Assembly (NCBI RefSeq): GCF_011046485.1
Contig: NZ_CP049256.1
Span: 3,720,001-3,784,000 of the forward strand
Reading direction: 5' to 3'
DNA from: Microbacterium sp. 4R-513
Lineage (GTDB): Bacteria; Actinomycetota; Actinomycetes; Actinomycetales; Microbacteriaceae
Length of the DNA stretch: 64,000 nucleotides
The notes under the pieces were generated by a model that saw only the letters and a program-made list of their open reading frames with translations, ran no database searches and was not told the origin of the DNA. The position numbers and the translations under genes were made by a program. Shown piece after piece: positions 30,093 to 40,452 of the stretch (the stretch's first letter is position 1; each line of letters opens with the position of its first letter).

Positions 30093-30446
30093 GTGTCGAC
30101 CCCGCACTCCCACATTCCGCCCCTCGAGGTGCGTGAGCGTGCGGCGTGCATGTGCGTCCACGGGCGGGCCTGCTCGACGTTCGCGCCGGGTCACGCGCTG
30201 CATCTGATCCAGGCGCGCCTGGCTTCGGCCACACCCTCGGACTGGGTGGACGCGATCGTCGAGGCGGTCCACGCCGATGGCACGCTCGTGCTGCGGCCGA
30301 TCGCCGGCGCGACGCCCCTCTCCGTGTGGAACGGATCAGGCGCCGCGCAGGAGATCTCCGCCGGCACGCCGGTCGCGCTGCACGAGCGCTACGACGTCCT
30401 CGCGGTCGGCCAGCGGCGCTTCAACGTCGCGCCGCTCACCGACTGA
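30093..30446 (+). CDS. Conserved-looking hypothetical protein, 117 aa
   Basis: I do not recognise the family. Soluble, with no signal or membrane segment. It starts MSTPHSHIPPLEVRERAACM and has clustered Cys and His in the first 35 residues (CMCVHGRACSTFAPGH), which might bind metal. A C-terminal beta-rich half (DGTLVLRPIAGATPLSVWNG) follows. GTG start with GGAG six bases upstream. It converges on the Cys/Met-rich copper protein gene (22 bp apart) and is divergent from garA. Its codon use fits its neighbours, so it is probably real. Confidence 0.65.
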   Translation: MSTPHSHIPPLEVRERAACMCVHGRACSTFAPGHALHLIQARLASATPSDWVDAIVEAVHADGTLVLRPIAGATPLSVWNGSGAAQEISAGTPVALHERYDVLAVGQRRFNVAPLTD

Positions 30447-30468
30447 CGCCAAGGGAAAGGCGACGGGC

Positions 30469-30870
30469 TCAGCCCATCGCCATCATGCTGTCCTTCATGG
30501 CCATGCATGCGTCCATGCACGCCTTGCAGGACTGAGCGCACATCTTGCAGATCTCGCTGTGATCGGCGTGCTCCATGCACTCGTCCATGCACTGCTGGCA
30601 CATCGCGATGCACGCGTCGAGCATCGCCATCATGCTGGCCTGGTTCATGCCCTGCATGCGCAGCATCGCGCGCATCATCGTGTTGCACATGTCCGCGCAG
30701 TTCATGCACGTGATCGCGCACGACATCATCTGCGTCGAGCACACCGTGCAGGCCTGCTCGCAAGCCGAGCAGGCATCCATACACGCCTGCATGACCGACA
30801 TGTCCATCATGTCCATGCCGGGCATCGACTTCATGTCCTTCGACATCATGTCCATCATCATCGAGTCCAT
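30469..30870 (-). CDS. Cys/Met-rich four-helix copper-binding protein (Csp-like)
   Basis: 133 aa, of which 18 are Cys and about 36 Met, some 40% of the protein. Cys residues sit at CxxxC and CxxC spacing typical of four-helix copper storage proteins (MQACMDACSACEQACTVCS, then KMCAQSCKACMDACMAMKD). The N-terminal Met/Asp-rich segment (MMMDMMSKDMKSMPGMDMM) resembles Met-motif copper sites. No signal peptide, so it would act as a cytosolic Cu(I) store. ATG at 30870 with GGAGG six bases upstream. It is divergent from copC, which supports a copper role. Confidence 0.85.
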   Translation of the reverse strand: MDSMMMDMMSKDMKSMPGMDMMDMSVMQACMDACSACEQACTVCSTQMMSCAITCMNCADMCNTMMRAMLRMQGMNQASMMAMLDACIAMCQQCMDECMEHADHSEICKMCAQSCKACMDACMAMKDSMMAMG

Positions 30871-30936
30871 CCCGCACCTCCGTCCGTTGCATCGAATCGA
30901 CGGGCGTTCGGACCCGCCTGCGGCCATGGTATGCCG

Positions 30937-30960
30937 GGGGTCGCCGTCATAGAAGACCCC
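30937..30960. promoter_or_regulatory. Inverted repeat GGGGTC-N12-GACCCC between csp-like gene and copC
   Basis: The arms lie at 30937-30942 and 30955-30960, directly before the copC -10 box and in the divergent region between the two copper genes. GC-rich dyads in this position are typical of CsoR-type copper operators. The regulator is not in the window, so the assignment is inference. Confidence 0.45.
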
Positions 30961-30962
30961 GA

Positions 30963-30968
30963 TAGGCT
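30963..30968 (+). promoter_or_regulatory. -10 box TAGGCT of copC, leaderless start predicted
   Basis: TAGGCT is followed by seven bases and the GTG at 30976. No ribosome binding site is visible. The preceding inverted repeat would overlap RNA polymerase. Confidence 0.55.
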
Positions 30969-30975
30969 CTGGCGG

Positions 30976-31692
30976 GTGTCGTCACAAGGAATTCACAAAC
31001 GCCCCGTCCGCCGGGTCTCCGCGGCCCTCGTCGCCGTCGCCCTGAGCCTTGCGGCGACCATCGGCGCAACCCTCCTCGGGGCCGCACCCGCGAGCGCGCA
31101 CGACGAGTTCCTCTCGGCCGATCCGGCCGCCGACGCGACCGTCGAGTCGCTCCCGGCGGAGATCACGCTGACCTTCAGCGGCCTCATCTCCACTGAGGAG
31201 GGTGCGAACGAGATCGCGGTGACGGATGCCTCGGGCGCCTCGCTCGTCGAGGGCGAGCCGTCCGTGAGCGACACCGTGGTGACGCAGCGGCTCACGACCG
31301 GCGCCGCGAGCGCGTCGGGTGCCGTCACGGTGCTGTGGAAGGTCGTCTCGAGCGACGGGCATCCGATTTCGGGCGAGTACTCGTTCACCGTCACCGGAGC
31401 CCCCACTCCGACGCCCACAGCCTCGAGCTCTCCCACCGAGAGCGCGTCGCCCGCAGAGCCCGTGGAGACGCCCAGCGCGACCGCCACCCCGACCACTGCG
31501 CCGACGGAGGCCTCATCGTCTGGGGCTGTCTGGCCGTGGGTCGTCGGGGGCCTCGTCGTCCTGGCCGTCGCCGCCGCCCTGATCTACCTCCTCACCTCCC
31601 GCTCACGACGTGAGCGGGCCCTCGCCGAAGGCCGTGATCCCGCGGGTCCCGCGGCCTCCGGCGGCGGATCGGAGCCTCCGCTCGACCGATAG
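30976..31692 (+). CDS. copC: CopC-domain copper resistance protein, membrane-anchored
   Basis: Exported copper-binding protein of 238 aa. The signal peptide (VSAALVAVALSLAATIGATLLGAAPASA) ends before AHDEFLSADPAADATVESLP, placing the copper-ligand His next to the mature N-terminus as in CopC. The CopC beta-sandwich (about 36-135) includes WKVVSSDGHPISGEYSFTV with a second His. A Thr/Pro/Ser linker leads to a C-terminal membrane segment (VVGGLVVLAVAAALIYLL) and a basic tail. GTG start without a Shine-Dalgarno sequence. It lies nine bases before lpd, but lpd has its own promoter. It probably handles extracytoplasmic Cu with the neighbouring storage protein. Confidence 0.9.
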   Translation: MSSQGIHKRPVRRVSAALVAVALSLAATIGATLLGAAPASAHDEFLSADPAADATVESLPAEITLTFSGLISTEEGANEIAVTDASGASLVEGEPSVSDTVVTQRLTTGAASASGAVTVLWKVVSSDGHPISGEYSFTVTGAPTPTPTASSSPTESASPAEPVETPSATATPTTAPTEASSSGAVWPWVVGGLVVLAVAAALIYLLTSRSRRERALAEGRDPAGPAASGGGSEPPLDR

Positions 31693-31695
31693 GGT
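31690..31695 (+). promoter_or_regulatory. -10 box TAGGGT of lpd, leaderless start predicted
   Basis: TAGGGT, six bases, then the lpd ATG. The box overlaps the copC stop codon region, giving lpd its own leaderless promoter. Confidence 0.65.
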
Positions 31696-31701
31696 TAAGG
31701 C

Positions 31702-33102
31702 ATGCCTCACTACGACGTCGTCATCCTCGGTGCCGGCCCCGGCGGCTATGTCGCGGCCGTCCGCAGCGCTCAGCTCGGCCTCTCCGTCGCGATCATCGAA
31801 GAGAAGTACTGGGGCGGCGTCTGCCTCAACGTCGGGTGCATCCCCTCGAAGGCGCTGCTCAAGAACGCAGACCTCGCGCACCAGTTCCACCACAAGGCCG
31901 ACCTCTTCGGCATCTCGGGCGACGTGTCGTTCGACTACGGCGTCGCGTGGGACCGCAGCCGCACCGTGGCCAACGGCCACGTCAAGGGCATCCACTTCCT
32001 CATGAAGAAGAACAAGGTGACCGAGTACGAGGGTCGTGGCACCTTCACCGGCCCGAACGCCATCAGCGTCAAGAAGACGGACGGCTCTACCGAAGAGGTC
32101 ACCTTCGACAACGCGATCATCGCGACCGGCTCGCGCGTGCGCCTCCTCCCCGGGGTGTCGATCGGCGGCAACATCGTGACCTACGAGGAGCAGATCCTCA
32201 CGCGCGAGCTGCCCAAGTCGATCGTCATCGTCGGCGCCGGCGCGATCGGCATGGAGTTCGCGTTCGTCATGACGAACTACGGCGTCAAGGTCACGATCAT
32301 CGAGTTCCTCGACCGCGCGCTCCCCAACGAGGACGCCGACGTGTCGAAGGAGATCGCCAAGCAGTACAAGGGCTACGGCGTCGACATCCTCACCTCCACC
32401 AAGGTCGAGACCGTCACCGATCACGGCGACCACGTCACCGTCACCTACACCCCCGCGGCGGGCGGCGAGACCCAGTCCATCGACGCCGACAAGGTCATGA
32501 TGTCGATCGGCTTCGCGCCCAACGTCGAGGGCTTCGGCCTCGAGGCGACGGGCGTCAAGCTCAGCGATCGCGGAGCGATCGAGATCGACGACCACATGCG
32601 CACCAACGTGCCGCACATCTACGCGATCGGTGACGTCACGGCGAAGCTCCAGCTCGCGCACGTCGCCGAGGCTCAGGGCGTCGTCGCCGCCGAGACGATC
32701 GGCAAGGCCGAGACGATGACCCTCGGCGACTACCGCAACATGCCCCGCGCGACGTTCTGCTCGCCGCAGGTCGCCTCGTTCGGCCTCACCGAGCAGCAGG
32801 CGCGCGACGCCGGCTACGACGTCAAGGTCGCGAAGTTCCCGTTCTCGGCGAACGGCAAGGCCAACGGCCTCGGCGAGCCCGTGGGCTTCGTCAAGCTCAT
32901 CGCCGACGGCGAGCACCTCGAGCTCCTCGGCGGCCACCTCATCGGCCCCGACGTGTCGGAGCTCCTCCCCGAGCTGACGCTCGCGCAGAAGTGGGACCTC
33001 ACGGCCCTCGAGGCCGCCCGCAACGTGCACACGCACCCGACGCTCTCCGAGGCGCTGCAGGAGGCCTTCCACGGCCTCGCGGGTCACATGATCAACCTCT
33101 GA
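31702..33102 (+). CDS. lpd: Dihydrolipoyl dehydrogenase (E3)
   Basis: FAD enzyme that reoxidises lipoamide in pyruvate and 2-oxoglutarate dehydrogenase complexes. 466 aa. N-terminal FAD motif [21 protein letters not shown]; redox-active disulfide in [20 protein letters not shown] motif [18 protein letters not shown]; second FAD motif [20 protein letters not shown]-terminal [17 protein letters not shown] with the catalytic His-Glu pair. GarA, encoded 2 kb away, regulates the same 2-oxoglutarate node. A strong terminator follows. Confidence 0.97.
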   Translation: MPHYDVVILGAGPGGYVAAVRSAQLGLSVAIIEEKYWGGVCLNVGCIPSKALLKNADLAHQFHHKADLFGISGDVSFDYGVAWDRSRTVANGHVKGIHFLMKKNKVTEYEGRGTFTGPNAISVKKTDGSTEEVTFDNAIIATGSRVRLLPGVSIGGNIVTYEEQILTRELPKSIVIVGAGAIGMEFAFVMTNYGVKVTIIEFLDRALPNEDADVSKEIAKQYKGYGVDILTSTKVETVTDHGDHVTVTYTPAAGGETQSIDADKVMMSIGFAPNVEGFGLEATGVKLSDRGAIEIDDHMRTNVPHIYAIGDVTAKLQLAHVAEAQGVVAAETIGKAETMTLGDYRNMPRATFCSPQVASFGLTEQQARDAGYDVKVAKFPFSANGKANGLGEPVGFVKLIADGEHLELLGGHLIGPDVSELLPELTLAQKWDLTALEAARNVHTHPTLSEALQEAFHGLAGHMINL

Positions 33103-33114
33103 CCCCAGCTCACT

Positions 33115-33152
33115 GAAGAAGCCCCCGCGCCGACGGCAGCGGGGGCTTCTTC
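33115..33152 (+). terminator. Terminator of lpd
   Basis: 14-bp perfect stem (GAAGAAGCCCCCGC and its complement) with a ten-base loop, just after the lpd stop. Only two T residues follow the stem. Confidence 0.8.
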
Positions 33153-33276
33153 TTGCGCCAGCCTCGGTTCTTTGCGCTCACCCCGGGCCTCAACCCACAT
33201 ATTCGCGCTCGACCCCCCACGTCCGTGCGACCTCAACGCGTGGGTTCGCGCGCCGATGTGTGGGCTCGACGGGCAG

Positions 33277-33348
33277 CCGGGTCGGTGGGCGAGCGGGCGG
33301 CCGGGTCAGTGGCCGAGCGGGCCGCCGAGTCAGTGCCCGAGGGTGCGG
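33277..33348. repeat. Three imperfect 24-bp tandem repeats spanning the 3' end of the CYTH gene
   Basis: Units at 33277-33300, 33301-33324 and 33325-33348 share the pattern CCGGGTC(A/G)GTGGCCGAGCGGG. The third copy contains the CYTH stop codon and last codons, so the two others look like duplications of the gene end into the intergenic region. Confidence 0.7.
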
Positions 33349-33992
33349 GCGAGTTTGGAATCGGATGCCGCGGGCCGCGCGCCCGCGGCCGTCATAACGC
33401 GCTCGGCAGCCGCGAAGAACGCGGCGATCTCGTCGGGATCGGTGGGCGCTGCGGGGCCGAGCTCCAGCTCCCACTCACGCCATGCCTGCTCCGCTCCCCC
33501 GCCGCGGCGCTCGTCGGTCGCGACGACATGATCGTCGACGAACTCCGCGACGACGCCGCCCTCGGCATCGCGCAGGTGGTACGCCGTGCGGGCGTTGCGG
33601 ATGCGGGCGAGCGGGGAGAGCGAGGCATCCGTCGCCTGAGGCACGGCGGAGCGGACGGCCTCGTGCACCGCCGCGGGCAGCGTTTCGTCGCCGGTGAGCG
33701 GCCAGTGCTGCTCGGTGCGGCCACCGCCCTCCTCACGCGGGCCCTTGATGTGCCACCCCGCGTCGGGACCGCCGGAGCGTCGGCGCAGCGCGTAGCCGGC
33801 GTGCGCAAGGGCGAGGTCGTCGGTGTCGAAGTACCGGGCGTCGAGGTCGCGCGGCTCGGGGTCGGAGACCGACGTGATTCCGGGAAGCCCCGTCCAGTCA
33901 GGCAGGGGCGTCGCGTCGTCGACGTCGAACTTCAGCTCGACCTCGAGCGAGCTCGACGGACCGTCTTTCGGGGTCTCGCTCGAACCGGCCAC
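33330..33992 (-). CDS. CYTH domain protein (inorganic triphosphatase-like)
   Basis: 220 aa. The N-terminal EXEXK motif is visible as SLEVELKFDVDD. Further charged strands line the CYTH tunnel (HIKGPREEGGGRTEQHWPL, ARIRNARTAYHL, EFVDDHVVATDERR, WREWELELG). CYTH enzymes cleave triphosphates such as tripolyphosphate or ThTP, or act as adenylyl cyclases; the substrate is unknown here. GTG start at 33992, three bases after the 72-aa gene, so the two form an operon with a predicted leaderless promoter. The gene end is duplicated downstream (see repeats). Confidence 0.85.
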   Translation of the reverse strand: MAGSSETPKDGPSSSLEVELKFDVDDATPLPDWTGLPGITSVSDPEPRDLDARYFDTDDLALAHAGYALRRRSGGPDAGWHIKGPREEGGGRTEQHWPLTGDETLPAAVHEAVRSAVPQATDASLSPLARIRNARTAYHLRDAEGGVVAEFVDDHVVATDERRGGGAEQAWREWELELGPAAPTDPDEIAAFFAAAERVMTAAGARPAASDSKLARTLGH

Positions 33993-33995
33993 GGC

Positions 33996-34214
33996 TCAGT
34001 CGTCGGCGGAGTTGCCGATGTCGTCGGTCGCCTCGACGAACCAGAACGCGGCCTCGGTCGGGCCGTCGTCGGTGCCGGTGTGCTCGACCTCGCCGTCGCG
34101 GCGGTAGACGATCTGGCCCTCGCCGTAGGGGACGATGAGCGAGTCGAGTTCGGGCTGCTCGAGAGGAAGGATCTGCCCGTCGAGCGGGCCCCCGTGAAGT
34201 CGTGCGATGGCCAT
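33996..34214 (-). CDS. Small hypothetical protein, 72 aa
   Basis: First gene of a two-gene operon with the CYTH protein. It begins MAIARLHGGPLDGQILPLEQ; the GGPLDGQ turn followed by a short beta-rich acidic body occurs in small actinobacterial proteins of unknown function. No membrane segment. The ATG at 34214 is six bases after a TAGGCT box with no Shine-Dalgarno sequence. Tight linkage to the CYTH gene suggests a shared role, which is inference only. Confidence 0.7.
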   Translation of the reverse strand: MAIARLHGGPLDGQILPLEQPELDSLIVPYGEGQIVYRRDGEVEHTGTDDGPTEAAFWFVEATDDIGNSADD

Positions 34215-34220
34215 GCGTCG

Positions 34221-34226
34221 AGCCTA
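34221..34226 (-). promoter_or_regulatory. -10 box TAGGCT, leaderless start predicted
   Basis: On the minus strand TAGGCT, six bases, then the ATG of the 72-aa gene. It lies in the 46 bp behind the mmsA stop, separating the two transcription units. Confidence 0.65.
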
Positions 34227-34260
34227 CTCCCGGCCCCGCGCGGGAGCCGGGAGGCGGCGG

Positions 34261-35799
34261 TCAGTGCGTCGGGAAGCCGAGGCTGATCTGGCTCTCGCTC
34301 GGCTCGGGCCAGCGCGTCGTGACGACCTTACGGCGCGTGTAGAAGTTGAAGGCCTCCGGGCCGTACATGTGCGTGTCGCCGAAGAGCGAGTCCTTCCAGC
34401 CGCCGAACGAGAACGACCCGACCGGCACGGGGATCGGCACGTTGATGCCCACCATGCCCACCTCGATGTCGAACTCGAACTGGCGAGCGGTCTTGCCGTC
34501 GCGGGTGAAGACGGCGGTGCCGTTCGCGTAGCGGTTGGAGTTGATGAGCTCGACGGCCTCGTCGTAGTTCGCGACGCGGACGACCGACAGCACCGGGCCG
34601 AAGATCTCCTCGTCGTACACGCGCATGCCGGGCTTGACGTCGTCGACCAGCGAGGCGCCGATGAAGAACCCTTCGCCCTCGAACTTGTGGTCGCGCCCGT
34701 CGACGACGACCTTCGCGCCCTCGCCGGAGGCGCCCTCGACGAAGCCGGCGACGCGCTCCCGCGCCTCGCGCGTGATGAGCGGGCCCATCTCGGACTTCGG
34801 GTCGGTGCCGTCGCCGATGACGAGGCCGCCGATGCGGTCGCTCACCTTGGAGATCAGCCCGTCCGCGACGTCGCCGACGGCGACGACGACCGAGACGGCC
34901 ATGCAGCGCTCCCCCGCCGAGCCGTAGGCGGCCGAGACGGCGGCGTCCGCTGCGGCATCCAGGTCGGCATCCGGCATGACGATCATGTGGTTCTTCGCGC
35001 CGCCCAGCGCCTGGACGCGCTTGCCGTTGGCCGCCGCACGCGTGTAGATGTACTTCGCGATCGGCGTCGAGCCGACGAACGACACGGCGCGGATGATCGG
35101 GTCGTCGAGGATCGCATCCACCGTCTCCTTGTCGCCGTGCACGACGTTGAAGATCCCGTCGGGGAGCCCCGCCTCACGGAACGCCTCGGCGAGCCATACG
35201 GCGGCGGAGGGGTCGCGCTCGGACGGCTTGAGGATCACCGCGTTGCCCGCGGCGATCGCCGTCGTGACCATCCAGAGAGGCACCATCGCGGGGAAGTTGA
35301 ACGGGGTGATGCACGCGACGACGCCGAGCGGCTGACGCACCTGGTGCACGTCCACACCGCCCGCGACCTGCTCGGAGTACTCACCCTTGAGGTGGTGCAT
35401 CAGGCCGGTGCAGAACTCGACGTTCTCGAGGCCGCGCGCGACCTCGCCCAGCGCATCAGCGACGGTCTTGCCGTGCTCGGCGGTGATGACGCGGGCGAGC
35501 TCCTCGGCGCGGGAGCTGATGATCTCGCGCAGCCGGAACATGACCGCGCTGCGCTTGGCGAGGCCCGTCTCGCGCCACCCCGGCTGCGCAGCCTTCGCCT
35601 TCGCGGCGACCTCGTGCAGGAAGTCGGCACTCGCGAACGCCACCTCGGCCGTCTGCGCGCCGGTCGCCGGGTTGAAGACGCGGCCGAAGCGGACGTCGTC
35701 GCCCGTGGGCGAGACGCGCTCGCCGGCGACGTAGTGCGGGATCGTCGGGAGGGTGCCGGATGCCTCGGCCGGCGACTTCTCGATCGTGGAGGTGCTCAT
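34261..35799 (-). CDS. mmsA: CoA-acylating methylmalonate-semialdehyde dehydrogenase
   Basis: NAD-dependent aldehyde dehydrogenase converting methylmalonate or malonate semialdehyde to propionyl- or acetyl-CoA in valine (or inositol) breakdown. 512 aa. Family stretches: PLGVVACITPFNFPAMVPLW, ILKPSERDPSAAVWLAEAF, catalytic Cys299 in GSAGERCMAVS, and the C-terminal VPVGSFSFGGWKDSLFGDTH followed by PEAFNFYTRRKVVTTRWP. It lies 28 bp downstream of mmsB in one operon; pairing with 3-hydroxyisobutyrate dehydrogenase points to valine catabolism. AAGGA box before the ATG. Confidence 0.95.
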   Translation of the reverse strand: MSTSTIEKSPAEASGTLPTIPHYVAGERVSPTGDDVRFGRVFNPATGAQTAEVAFASADFLHEVAAKAKAAQPGWRETGLAKRSAVMFRLREIISSRAEELARVITAEHGKTVADALGEVARGLENVEFCTGLMHHLKGEYSEQVAGGVDVHQVRQPLGVVACITPFNFPAMVPLWMVTTAIAAGNAVILKPSERDPSAAVWLAEAFREAGLPDGIFNVVHGDKETVDAILDDPIIRAVSFVGSTPIAKYIYTRAAANGKRVQALGGAKNHMIVMPDADLDAAADAAVSAAYGSAGERCMAVSVVVAVGDVADGLISKVSDRIGGLVIGDGTDPKSEMGPLITREARERVAGFVEGASGEGAKVVVDGRDHKFEGEGFFIGASLVDDVKPGMRVYDEEIFGPVLSVVRVANYDEAVELINSNRYANGTAVFTRDGKTARQFEFDIEVGMVGINVPIPVPVGSFSFGGWKDSLFGDTHMYGPEAFNFYTRRKVVTTRWPEPSESQISLGFPTH

Positions 35800-35827
35800 G
35801 TTCTCGTCCTTCTTGCCGGGAGTGAGG

Positions 35828-36766
35828 TCAGGCGCTCGCCGCGACGCGGTCGAGCGAGGGGTCGTAGCCGCGGAGCGTGCCGTCGGGCGTAGCGAGCCGG
35901 GTCACGAGGGTGCAGTCCTTCCCGCCGAGGCCCTCCTCGGCGAGCTGCACGAGCTGAGAGAGCGCGAGCTGCGCTGCGGGGAGGTGCACGCCGGTCGTCT
36001 CGCCGGCCTGCACCGCGAGGGCGCAGTCCTTGCGCGCGAGGTCGACCGAGAACGTCGCGTCGAAGTTCCGGTTCGCGGCTGACGTCTCGACGACGCCGGG
36101 AACGGGATACCAGACGCGCTGCGGCCAGGAGCCGCCCGAGGACGCGTTCGCGACCTGCCAGAACGTCTGCTGGTCGAGGCCGAGCTGCTCGGCGAGCTGC
36201 GATCCCTCGGCGACGGCCATGACGCCGATGAACAGCATCATGTTGTTGACGAGCTTCGCCGCGATGCCGCTCGTCGGGCCGCCGCACGCGACGATCGACC
36301 CCGCCATCGGCCCGATGAACTCCTTCGCCCGCTCGACGTCTTCGGGGCGTCCGCCGAGCATGAAGGTGAGCGAGTGCGCCTCGGCACCGGCCGTGCCGCC
36401 CGAGATCGGCGAGTCGACGAACACGAAGCCCCGCGCCTCCGACTCGGCGTGGCACCAGCGCGATGTCTCGATGTCGACCGTCGACGTGTCGAGGAGGATC
36501 GTTCCTGTGGCGGCGTTCGCCCAGATGCCGTCCGGTCCCTCGTAGACGCCGCGCACATGCTGCGGCATCGGGAGCGATGTGAAGCACGCGTCCGCGCCCT
36601 CGAGCGCTTCGGCGATGGAGCCGGCGAGCGTCACGCCGCGGGCTTCGGCGGCGGCTGCGGCGGCCGGGTTGATGTCGAACCCGCGGACAGTGTGGCCAGC
36701 GGCGACGAGGTGCCCCGTCATGGGCGCGCCCATGTGGCCGAGTCCGATCCAGGCGATCGTGGACAT
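35828..36766 (-). CDS. mmsB: 3-hydroxyisobutyrate dehydrogenase
   Basis: Beta-hydroxyacid dehydrogenase oxidising 3-hydroxyisobutyrate to methylmalonate semialdehyde, the substrate of MmsA. 312 aa from the ATG at 36766 (CAGGAGA box). The Rossmann motif IAWIGLGHMGAPMTGHLV is at the N-terminus, substrate motif DSPISGGTAGAE near residue 125, and the catalytic Lys motif GIAAKLVNNMM near residue 180. First gene of the operon, divergent from the LysR gene. Confidence 0.95.
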   Translation of the reverse strand: MSTIAWIGLGHMGAPMTGHLVAAGHTVRGFDINPAAAAAAEARGVTLAGSIAEALEGADACFTSLPMPQHVRGVYEGPDGIWANAATGTILLDTSTVDIETSRWCHAESEARGFVFVDSPISGGTAGAEAHSLTFMLGGRPEDVERAKEFIGPMAGSIVACGGPTSGIAAKLVNNMMLFIGVMAVAEGSQLAEQLGLDQQTFWQVANASSGGSWPQRVWYPVPGVVETSAANRNFDATFSVDLARKDCALAVQAGETTGVHLPAAQLALSQLVQLAEEGLGGKDCTLVTRLATPDGTLRGYDPSLDRVAASA

Positions 36767-36859
36767 GAGGTCTCCTGAGATCCTGCGTCGTTGGAAGGAT
36801 GCGACGCCAGCATAGGCATCCCGAGCACTTGCGCTCAATGCACGACCGCGCACGAATCT

Positions 36860-36876
36860 TGCACTCCAACTGTGCA
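36860..36876. promoter_or_regulatory. Dyad TGCAC-N7-GTGCA, candidate LysR operator
   Basis: Perfect dyad in the mmsB-lysR divergent region, ending 18 bp before the LysR start. A related half-site pair (TTGCGCTCAATGCAC) lies at about 36828-36842, on the mmsB side. The arrangement fits LysR regulators, which bind a recognition site and an adjacent activation site. Confidence 0.55.
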
Positions 36877-36894
36877 TCTGCGCACACTTCTCTT

Positions 36895-37785
36895 GTGACC
36901 GCCGCGACCCGCGAGCCTCAACTCGACGCCCTCATGACCTTCCTCGCCGCGGCCCGGCTCGGCCGCTATACGGCTGCCGCCGAGGTGCTCGGCGTCAACC
37001 ACTCGACCGTCTCGCGGAGGATCGCCTCGCTCGAGGACGCGATGGGCGGCCGCGTGCTCGTGCGCACGGCGTCGGGATGGGAGGTGACCGAGCTCGGACG
37101 GCGCGCACTCGCCGTCGCGGAGCGGATCGAGGCATCCGTCCGCGAACTCTCCGGGGACGCCGCCGCTGTACAAGGGATGGTGCGCATCGCGGCTCCGGAT
37201 GCCTTCACGTCGGTGTTCCTCGTACCGGCGATGGCACGGCTGCAGGCGCAGCACCCCGCCCTCGCCGTCGAGCTCATCGCCGCGACACAGCGCGTCCGCC
37301 AGAACCGATCCGGCGTCGACCTCGAGATCGTCGTCGGTCGCCCGCAGGTCCACCGCGCCTTCGCGACCCCCGTGTGCGCCTACTCGCTCCGGCTCTATGC
37401 GACGCCGGCGTATCTGGAGCGAGCCGGGACCCCGGCATCCGTCGCCGACCTCGCACGCCACCCGCTCGTCTACTACATCGAGTCGTCGCTCCAGGTCGAC
37501 GACCTCGACCACGCCGTGCAGTCGCTGCCCGCCTCGCCCGCGTCCATCCGGTCGACGAGCGTCTTCGCGCACGTCGAGGCGACGGCGGCCGGCGCGGGCG
37601 TCGGACTCCTCCCCGACTTCCTCGCCGACGCAGACCCGCGCCTCGTGCGCGTGCTCGACGGAGCGTTCGCGCATCCGCTGCGCTACTGGGCCGTGACGCG
37701 CGACGAAGGCCCCCGCAACCCCGTGGTGGCCGAGGCGCTCGAAGCCATCCGCGCGCACATCGCGGCCGTGCCGGTCCGGCCCTGA
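36895..37785 (+). CDS. LysR-family transcriptional regulator
   Basis: 296 aa. The N-terminal winged helix (LDALMTFLAAARLGRYTAAAEVLGVNHSTVSRRIASLEDAMG) is followed by a LysR substrate-binding domain (GMVRIAAPDAFTSVFLVPAM and so on). I use the GTG at 36895; an upstream in-frame ATG would run through the operator dyad. Divergence from mmsB-mmsA and the dyad between them suggest it controls that operon in response to a valine catabolite. The inducer is not known from sequence. Confidence 0.88.
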   Translation: MTAATREPQLDALMTFLAAARLGRYTAAAEVLGVNHSTVSRRIASLEDAMGGRVLVRTASGWEVTELGRRALAVAERIEASVRELSGDAAAVQGMVRIAAPDAFTSVFLVPAMARLQAQHPALAVELIAATQRVRQNRSGVDLEIVVGRPQVHRAFATPVCAYSLRLYATPAYLERAGTPASVADLARHPLVYYIESSLQVDDLDHAVQSLPASPASIRSTSVFAHVEATAAGAGVGLLPDFLADADPRLVRVLDGAFAHPLRYWAVTRDEGPRNPVVAEALEAIRAHIAAVPVRP

Positions 37786-37795
37786 CGAGTCAGGG
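37780..37795. terminator. Small hairpin at the convergent lysR/glgP ends
   Basis: CCCTGA-CGAG-TCAGGG encloses the lysR stop codon, and a second CTGAC-GG-GTCAG hairpin (37811-37822) encloses the glgP stop. There is no T-run. These may be weak bidirectional terminators. Confidence 0.4.
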
Positions 37796-37818
37796 CGTGC
37801 GCCTGCGACCCTGACGGG

Positions 37819-40335
<2,517 letters not shown>

Positions 40336-40341
40336 GGTGAA

Positions 40342-40347
40342 ACGCTA
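40342..40347 (-). promoter_or_regulatory. -10 box TAGCGT of glgP, leaderless start predicted
   Basis: TAGCGT, six bases, then the glgP GTG on the minus strand. Confidence 0.65.
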
Positions 40348-40354
40348 CCCACTG

Positions 40355-40378
40355 ATCCCGAGAGCGCGGAATCGGGAT
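40355..40378. promoter_or_regulatory. Inverted repeat ATCCCGA-N10-TCGGGAT upstream of glgP
   Basis: The arms at 40355-40361 and 40372-40378 lie in the -35 region of the predicted glgP promoter. The position suits a repressor or activator binding as a dimer. The regulator is unknown. Confidence 0.5.
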
Positions 40379-40440
40379 GGCGCTCGTGAGGAGAGTTTGC
40401 ACGATGGAAACATGCGGCGGCCGGTCGCCCGGCGGCCCTT

Positions 40441-40446
40441 TAGGGT
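40441..40446 (+). promoter_or_regulatory. -10 box TAGGGT of the amidotransferase gene, leaderless start predicted
   Basis: TAGGGT, six bases, then GTG at 40453. This spacing favours the GTG over the ATG three bases upstream. Confidence 0.6.
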
Positions 40447-40452
40447 CGAATG

